DNA of 9,860 bases, taken from positions 1-9,860 of the forward strand of contig JAGGUU010000030.1 of the NCBI GenBank assembly GCA_021158305.1, written 5' to 3'. A program made the position numbers and the translations under genes. This DNA is from Candidatus Bathyarchaeota archaeon (lineage in GTDB: Archaea > Thermoproteota > Bathyarchaeia > Bathyarchaeales > DTEX01). Under the pieces are notes generated by a model. The model made no database searches. It worked only from the letters and a program-made list of their open reading frames with translations, and had not been told where the DNA came from. Position 1 is the first letter of the stretch. Each line of letters starts with the position of its first letter. Below are positions 6,987 through 9,860 of this stretch, piece after piece.

Positions 6987-6994
6987 TTTTATAT
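6987..6994. promoter_or_regulatory. TATA-like element between the RNase H-fold gene and radB
   Basis: TTTTTATA on the plus strand reads TATAAAAA on the minus strand, within an ATATAAAAAGG context. On the minus strand it is about 35 nt upstream of ATG 6956. On the plus strand it would start transcription near 7017, just at the AGGAG of 7015-7019 and about 80 nt before the radB TTG. The rest of this 141-nt spacer is described under the short-frame entry at 7029-7101. Confidence 0.45.
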
Positions 6995-7028
6995 CTCGGC
7001 GCTTATCCTCTTTTAGGAGAAAGACCTT

Positions 7029-7101
7029 ATGTGAACTGCTGGCTGAAGACGGCGAAGATGTCTTGCTGAAGTCCATGCGACGCGGAGAGATGGAATATTG
7101 A
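7029..7101 (+). other. Start-stop ATGTGA followed by a +1-frame short reading frame ending on the radB start
   Basis: AGGAG (7015-7019) is 9 nt before ATG 7029-7031, which is followed directly by TGA. One base out of step, a frame runs from 7033 through 7101. It encodes a charged peptide beginning ELLAEDGEDVLLKS and ending MRRGEMEY. Its TGA overlaps the radB TTG as TTGA, the usual sign of translational coupling. The same frame is open leftward to 6961 but has no ATG, GTG or early TTG start. Possible readings are a frameshifted small gene, a programmed +1 shift at the start-stop, a non-coding leader, or chance. A 12-codon GTG frame (7031-7069) also fits the same ribosome site. I cannot choose between them. 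Confidence 0.3.
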
Positions 7102-7832
7102 AGAAGTATATAACCACGGGAAGCATTTTTTTAGATAGAGTCTTGAATGGAGGTCTCTCTCGGGGAGAAGTAACGCTCCTATACGGCGAGGCTGAAACCG
7201 GAAAAACCAGCCTAGCGATTCAATGCGCGGTTAATTCAGCCCGTATGGGATTCAAAACTCTCTACGTAGACTGTGAAGGCGCGTTTTCTCCTCAGCGCCT
7301 CGGCCAGATAGCATCTAGAGATGTTGAATATGTCTCAAGTATGATCATACTTCTGAGACCATCAACGTTTCAAGAGCAGGCTGAGATAATTGATAGCCTT
7401 GAGAGGGTTATCAACAAAAGATTCGGACTCATAATCTTCGATACAATTACCTCCCTCTACCGCTTAGAGCTCGCGGAGAAAAACGAAACTTTCAGTCTTA
7501 ACCGGGAGCTGAATCGTCAAGTTGCAATTCTCACAGAGATAGCGAAGACAACTCCACTATCCGTTCTACTACTCAGCCAAGTGAGAAGCTTAATGCAGGA
7601 ATCCGATTTTACACCTGTAGCCACGAGAATACTGAAGTTCTGGTCAAATAGCGTTATAAGGCTCTCAAGAACAGATATGAGGAGTGTGGTCAGAGTCTCG
7701 GTTGAGAAGATCAGCGGCACTGAGGCTAAAACATCATTTCTACTGATCATAAGGAACGATGGGATACGCGACTATGAACCTCGCGGAGACATAGCTGAAT
7801 CTGAAAAGCGGAGCTCCACTCAGTCAATGTAA
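7098..7832 (+). CDS. radB: DNA repair and recombination protein RadB
   Basis: RadB is the archaeal RecA/RadA-family paralogue that assists the recombinase RadA; it has an ATPase core only, without the N-terminal helix-hairpin-helix domain. The product has 244 residues, within the RadB range. The N-terminus ITTGSIFLDRVLNGGLSRGE (5-24) is the RecA-fold lead-in. Walker A is GEAETGKT at 30-37 (Lys36, Thr37) and Walker B is LIIFD at 111-115, followed by TITSLYRLE. VLLLSQVRS (156-164) is the L1-proximal strand with its Gln sensor. The TTG start is supported by GGAGAG 8 nt upstream and by exact alignment to the family N-terminus; an ATG at 7090 is out of frame and stops at once. The C-terminal tail (about 228-244) is polar and probably disordered. 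KaiC-like proteins share the fold but are longer. Confidence 0.92.
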   Translation: MKKYITTGSIFLDRVLNGGLSRGEVTLLYGEAETGKTSLAIQCAVNSARMGFKTLYVDCEGAFSPQRLGQIASRDVEYVSSMIILLRPSTFQEQAEIIDSLERVINKRFGLIIFDTITSLYRLELAEKNETFSLNRELNRQVAILTEIAKTTPLSVLLLSQVRSLMQESDFTPVATRILKFWSNSVIRLSRTDMRSVVRVSVEKISGTEAKTSFLLIIRNDGIRDYEPRGDIAESEKRSSTQSM

Positions 7833-7835
7833 GCC

Positions 7836-7840
7836 TTTTT
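7836..7840 (+). terminator. T-run after the radB stop, possible terminator
   Basis: Five T residues begin 4 nt after the radB stop codon. Archaeal termination often uses such runs without a hairpin. The same bases form a weak TATA-like CTTTTTATCAA, which would place a start near 7866, so they may instead be promoter sequence for the radical-SAM gene. Both readings are weak. Confidence 0.25.
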
Positions 7841-7862
7841 ATCAATACTATTAAGGAGGAGA

Positions 7863-7904
7863 ATGAGAATATACATGAAAGGCGTTCTAGGCTAGGCATA
7901 GGGC
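7863..7904 (+). other. In-frame upstream extension of the radical-SAM gene with two amber codons
   Basis: AAGGAGGAG (7853-7861) leads to ATG 7863, with only 3 nt after the GGAGG core. The frame reads MRIYMKGVLG, then TAG (7893-7895), Ala, TAG (7899-7901), Gly, and then enters ATG 7905 in the same frame. The extension is 14 codons. It could be a short leader peptide coupled to the main gene. It could instead be an ancestral N-terminus interrupted by two amber codons (TGG to TAG changes would give W-A-W), or a case of amber readthrough. ATG 7905 itself has no good ribosome-binding site, which makes this stretch relevant to how the gene is translated. Confidence 0.45.
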
Positions 7905-8555
7905 ATGACTACTTGGAATCCGGTGACTGGCTGTCTGCACAACTGTGTCTATTGTTGGGCTAGAAGATACTCCAGAACACTAGCTAAGATGGGGATCGAG
8001 CCGTATAAGACTCATGACTTCAAACCAGCCTTTGCTGAGTGGAGGCTTAGGCAGAGATTTCCAAAGCACGATGTGGTCTTCGTCTCGAGTATGGGGGATA
8101 TGTGGGGAGACTGGGTTCCAAAAGAGTGGATAGAGAGGGTTCTCCGTGTTGCTAGGGCTAAAAGAGACTCGCTTTTCTTCTTTCTGACAAAGAATCCGAA
8201 GAGATATCATGAGTTCAAGCATATGTTCTCCAGTAACATGGTTCTAGGAGCAACTATAGAGACTAATAGATCCTACAAAGTTACGTATGCTCCCTCTCCA
8301 AGAGAGAGATTTGAAGCAATGCGTGATCTAGACTGGAAATATAAGGTTGTTGTTATAGAACCTATTCTAGACTTTGACTTCGAATTCGTTGAATGGGTAA
8401 GGGAGATATGTCCGGAGCGGATTCGCATAGGCTACGATAACTACGGGAACAGACTTCCAGAGCCTCCGCTTGCTAAGACTATGATTCTCAAGGAGGAGCT
8501 GAAGAGAATAGCGGAGGTTGAGCTAGGCGTGATCAGGAAAGCTTGGTATGAATAG
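7905..8555 (+). CDS. DUF5131-type radical-SAM protein (phage Gp37/Gp68-like)
   Basis: This 216-residue protein has the DUF5131 (Gp37/Gp68) layout. It opens with TTWNPVTGC, then the cluster motif C-x3-C-x2-C at Cys10, Cys14 and Cys17, the typical radical S-adenosylmethionine [4Fe-4S] site. Further family motifs are FVSSMGDMWGDWVP (59-72), FFLTKNPKRY (92-101), LGATIETNR (114-122), VVIEPILDFD (149-158) and IGYDNYGNRLPEPP (175-188). The reaction and substrate of this family are not known to me. ATG 7905 lacks a good ribosome site. A better-supported ATG lies 42 nt upstream in the same frame but is separated by two TAG codons, so the true N-terminus may differ. It follows radB on the same strand by 72 nt, and its stop is 4 nt from the stop of the convergent tautomerase gene. 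Family assignment is strong and function unknown. Confidence 0.87.
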   Translation: MTTWNPVTGCLHNCVYCWARRYSRTLAKMGIEPYKTHDFKPAFAEWRLRQRFPKHDVVFVSSMGDMWGDWVPKEWIERVLRVARAKRDSLFFFLTKNPKRYHEFKHMFSSNMVLGATIETNRSYKVTYAPSPRERFEAMRDLDWKYKVVVIEPILDFDFEFVEWVREICPERIRIGYDNYGNRLPEPPLAKTMILKEELKRIAEVELGVIRKAWYE

Positions 8556-8559
8556 TTTC

Positions 8560-8742
8560 TCAAAGCTTTGACGCTTGCTTCCCACGCAAGCCCCAATTCG
8601 CCTTGGGGACGTCGTGGATGATTATGTTGAGCGCTTCAGCTGGAACACCTATTCTCTCAAAAGCCTCCGTTATTCCTCTTATTAATTCCTCCTTCTGCTC
8701 GTCTGTTCTTCCCTCCCACATTTCAACTATGACCACTGGCAT
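8560..8742 (-). CDS. 4-Oxalocrotonate tautomerase-like small enzyme
   Basis: From ATG 8742 this is a 60-residue protein whose second residue is Pro, which becomes the N-terminal catalytic base after Met removal, the hallmark of 4-oxalocrotonate tautomerases. The core VEMWEGRTDEQKEELIRG matches the family closely. Mature Arg11 is present, but Asn38 falls where Arg39 of the classic enzyme sits, and Trp49 replaces Phe50, so substrate preference may differ. These proteins form small hexamers in the cytoplasm. A longer TTG start at 8781 is rejected because it would bury the Pro; GGGGAG about 7 nt upstream supports ATG 8742. Family certain, substrate unknown, no pathway partners beside it. Confidence 0.88.
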   Translation of the reverse strand: MPVVIVEMWEGRTDEQKEELIRGITEAFERIGVPAEALNIIIHDVPKANWGLRGKQASKL

Positions 8743-8807
8743 CTCTCTTCTCCCCGACAGAAATAGCATTACTCCACGCAATTATGATTTTTGCAGTTTC
8801 CACGATA

Positions 8808-8816
8808 GATTTAAAG
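8808..8816. promoter_or_regulatory. TTTAAA palindrome in the tautomerase/CarS divergent spacer, possible TATA box
   Basis: GATTTAAAG lies in the 120-nt divergent spacer. On the plus strand it predicts a start near 8838 and a leader of about 25 nt for CarS. On the minus strand it predicts a start near 8786 and a leader of about 44 nt for the tautomerase. The match to an archaeal TATA box is weak. The spacer holds no other feature I can support. Confidence 0.35.
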
Positions 8817-8862
8817 AATTCATAGACAAGTAAGATTTGGAAGATATATGGAAGCTTAGAAG

Positions 8863-9387
8863 ATGCAGCTACTGATTAACTTACTCATCGAGGTTTTCAA
8901 CGCACTCTATTACATCTTCCCAGCGTACTGCGCAAATGGAGCTCCGGTAATCTTCGGAGGCGGAAGATCAATCGATTCTGGGAAACTCTTCATAGACGGA
9001 AAGCCTCTCTTCGGCTCACATAAAACCATCCGAGGCTTCGTAGCCGGACTTGCCATAGGAACATTTGTAGGATGGCTTCAAGAGGCTATAGCTCCAGTTG
9101 TCGGCTTTCCAAGAGGCAGCGTCCTATTAGGCTTCATGCTTTCACTCGGGGCGATGATAGGTGACCTTGCAGGTTCTTTTCTGAAGAGGAGGCTGAGCTT
9201 AGATCCTGGAGCCCCCCTCCCAGTAATTGACCAGATAGACTTTACTCTCATGGCATTGCTGATGGCTACTCTGGTTGAGCCTCCGACCCTTATCATGGTG
9301 ATAATAATACTCGTCTTAACAATTCCTATTCATCTACTGATCAACGTGTTGGCATACCTGCTTGGGTTGAAGAAGACGCCTTGGTAA
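8863..9387 (+). CDS. carS: CDP-archaeol synthase
   Basis: CarS transfers CMP from CTP to unsaturated archaetidic acid (digeranylgeranylglycerol phosphate), giving CDP-archaeol for polar head-group attachment in the archaeal membrane. The 174-residue protein is highly hydrophobic, with about five membrane segments near 3-20, 57-73, 86-105, 126-139 and 141-168. Conserved signatures are YCANGAPVIFGGG (22-34), DGKPLFGSHKTIRG (45-58), GDLAGSFLKRR (100-110), GAPLPVIDQIDF (116-127, acidic residues expected to bind Mg-CTP) and the C-terminal LLGLKKTPW. The start is ATG 8863; its ribosome site is weak, and an earlier ATG at 8848 meets a TAG after three codons. The gene stands alone and converges on the partial glycoside hydrolase-like gene with a 10-nt gap. 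It acts downstream of the mevalonate-pathway genes at the left of the window. Confidence 0.95.
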   Translation: MQLLINLLIEVFNALYYIFPAYCANGAPVIFGGGRSIDSGKLFIDGKPLFGSHKTIRGFVAGLAIGTFVGWLQEAIAPVVGFPRGSVLLGFMLSLGAMIGDLAGSFLKRRLSLDPGAPLPVIDQIDFTLMALLMATLVEPPTLIMVIIILVLTIPIHLLINVLAYLLGLKKTPW

Positions 9388-9397
9388 GATTCAATGC

Positions 9398-9860
9398 TCA
9401 TTTATCGTTTATTCTGCGGATTACAAGCTCAGCGCCCCGAATCAAGCCGTAAGGTACGAGCTGATACCTGTCGGTCCAGTTCTCCTCGTCAGTGAATGAT
9501 GTCGGTCCAACCATGTAAAGATCTCCTGCCTTATGGTGTAGAGGGCCGAAAGTATTCCTCAAGGAGCTGACGACATCTATTGATATCTCATTTACGCCTT
9601 CCCTAACATCATCTGTGATGTCTATTTCAAGAGGCTTCCAACATATGGGTTTAGGCTCTGAACCGTTAACGCTTACAAGGAACAGGACGCCTCTTGCCTC
9701 TGGAAGCCGTATTGAGACTCGTTCATTCCGGCTTGGCTTCTTATTTAGGATAAAGGTGGAATTGTACCGCATGGTTCCCGTGTAGAATGGGTATCCCTGC
9801 TTGACCCAGCTGCCGTTTCTAAGCCTTGCAGGCTCATTTGTGATCATGTATTCGCGATCT
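9398..9860 (-). CDS. C-terminal part of a probable glycoside hydrolase (galactose-binding-like domain), cut by window edge
   Basis: The frame is open from the right edge of the window to the stop at 9398-9400, so only the last 154 or so residues are seen. In-frame residues DREY precede the first ATG (9847), which is therefore not taken as the start. The visible part is a beta-rich domain of the kind that closes many large bacterial GH2-like and rhamnosidase-like glycoside hydrolases. It has a strand-rich opening with WVKQGYPFYTGTMRY, then GVLFLVSVNG, PLEIDITDDVREGVNEISI and SLRNTFGPLHH, and near the end WTDRYQLVPYGL. No catalytic domain is visible, so enzyme class and sugar are unknown. Presence in an archaeon suggests polysaccharide or glycan use and possibly gene transfer from bacteria. 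A role of this domain in binding sugar is an inference. Confidence 0.7.
   Translation of the reverse strand, partial: DREYMITNEPARLRNGSWVKQGYPFYTGTMRYNSTFILNKKPSRNERVSIRLPEARGVLFLVSVNGSEPKPICWKPLEIDITDDVREGVNEISIDVVSSLRNTFGPLHHKAGDLYMVGPTSFTDEENWTDRYQLVPYGLIRGAELVIRRINDK

Noticed and set aside
8743..8781. Longer TTG start for the tautomerase
   Set aside because: It would add 13 residues before the Pro that must become N-terminal for catalysis. ATG 8742 has its own ribosome site.
8848..8862. Earlier in-frame ATG and TAG just upstream of CarS, similar to the radical-SAM case
   Set aside because: Only three codons precede the TAG, there is no strong ribosome site before ATG 8848, and CarS aligns to its family from ATG 8863. 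Probably chance.
7893..9387. General recoding of TAG as pyrrolysine in this organism
   Set aside because: Several genes in the window end in TAG at the normal family length, some within a few bases of a convergent gene, so TAG is in ordinary use as a stop. Only local readthrough remains possible.
1..9860. tRNA or rRNA genes, CRISPR arrays, insertion sequences, attachment sites and origins
   Set aside because: I saw no cloverleaf-like segments, spaced direct repeats, terminal inverted repeats or transposase motifs by eye. Coding sequence fills nearly the whole window. Structured small RNAs cannot be excluded without folding software.

Overview
This window is from an archaeal chromosome. It carries a RadB recombinase paralogue, the archaeal-only CDP-archaeol synthase CarS, both subunits of phosphomevalonate dehydratase, and a UbiD-type decarboxylase of the kind used in the archaeal (anhydromevalonate phosphate) mevalonate pathway. 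A Clp1-type RNA 5'-kinase and TATA-like elements at the right spacing agree with this. A Bathyarchaeia-, Korarchaeia- or similar TACK-type lineage is my guess from the gene mix. No rRNA is present to place it. Coding density is very high, and 4 of the 12 complete genes appear to start at TTG, each behind a purine-rich Shine-Dalgarno site.

Layout, left to right. (1) 85-1667, plus strand: small and large subunits of phosphomevalonate dehydratase, overlapping by 10 nt. (2) 1671-4235, minus strand: an HpcH/HpaI-type aldolase-like protein, a small protein resembling proteasome-assembly chaperones PAC3/PAC4, and a UbiD-family decarboxylase that very probably does the next step after the dehydratase. 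(3) 4303-5013, plus: endonuclease III. (4) 5010-6956, minus: an RNase H/RuvC-fold protein followed by a Clp1/Grc3-type polynucleotide 5'-kinase. (5) 7098-8555, plus: RadB, then a DUF5131-type radical-SAM protein. (6) 8560-8742, minus: a 4-oxalocrotonate tautomerase-like protein. (7) 8863-9387, plus: CarS. (8) 9398 to the right edge, minus: the C-terminal part of a large protein, probably a glycoside hydrolase, cut by the window.

The blocks alternate strand, so genes meet tail to tail with almost no room (3-nt gap, 4-nt overlap, 4-nt gap, 10-nt gap). Three head-to-head spacers of 67 to 141 nt hold the promoters. In each of these a near-palindromic TATA-like element could serve both directions.

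Three genes link to membrane lipid synthesis. The dehydratase makes trans-anhydromevalonate 5-phosphate and the UbiD protein would decarboxylate it to isopentenyl phosphate. CarS activates the finished archaeal diether lipid with CTP. A second theme is nucleic-acid processing: Nth, Clp1-like kinase, RNase H-fold protein and RadB.

I see mostly housekeeping genes and no defence island, CRISPR array, mobile element or tRNA. The points most worth a second look are: two in-frame amber codons between a strong ribosome-binding site/ATG and the body of the DUF5131 gene; a start-stop (ATGTGA) element followed by a +1-frame short reading frame ending on the radB start codon; a His replacing one of the four iron-sulfur cysteines of endonuclease III; and the PAC3/PAC4-like gene translationally coupled to the isoprenoid decarboxylase.
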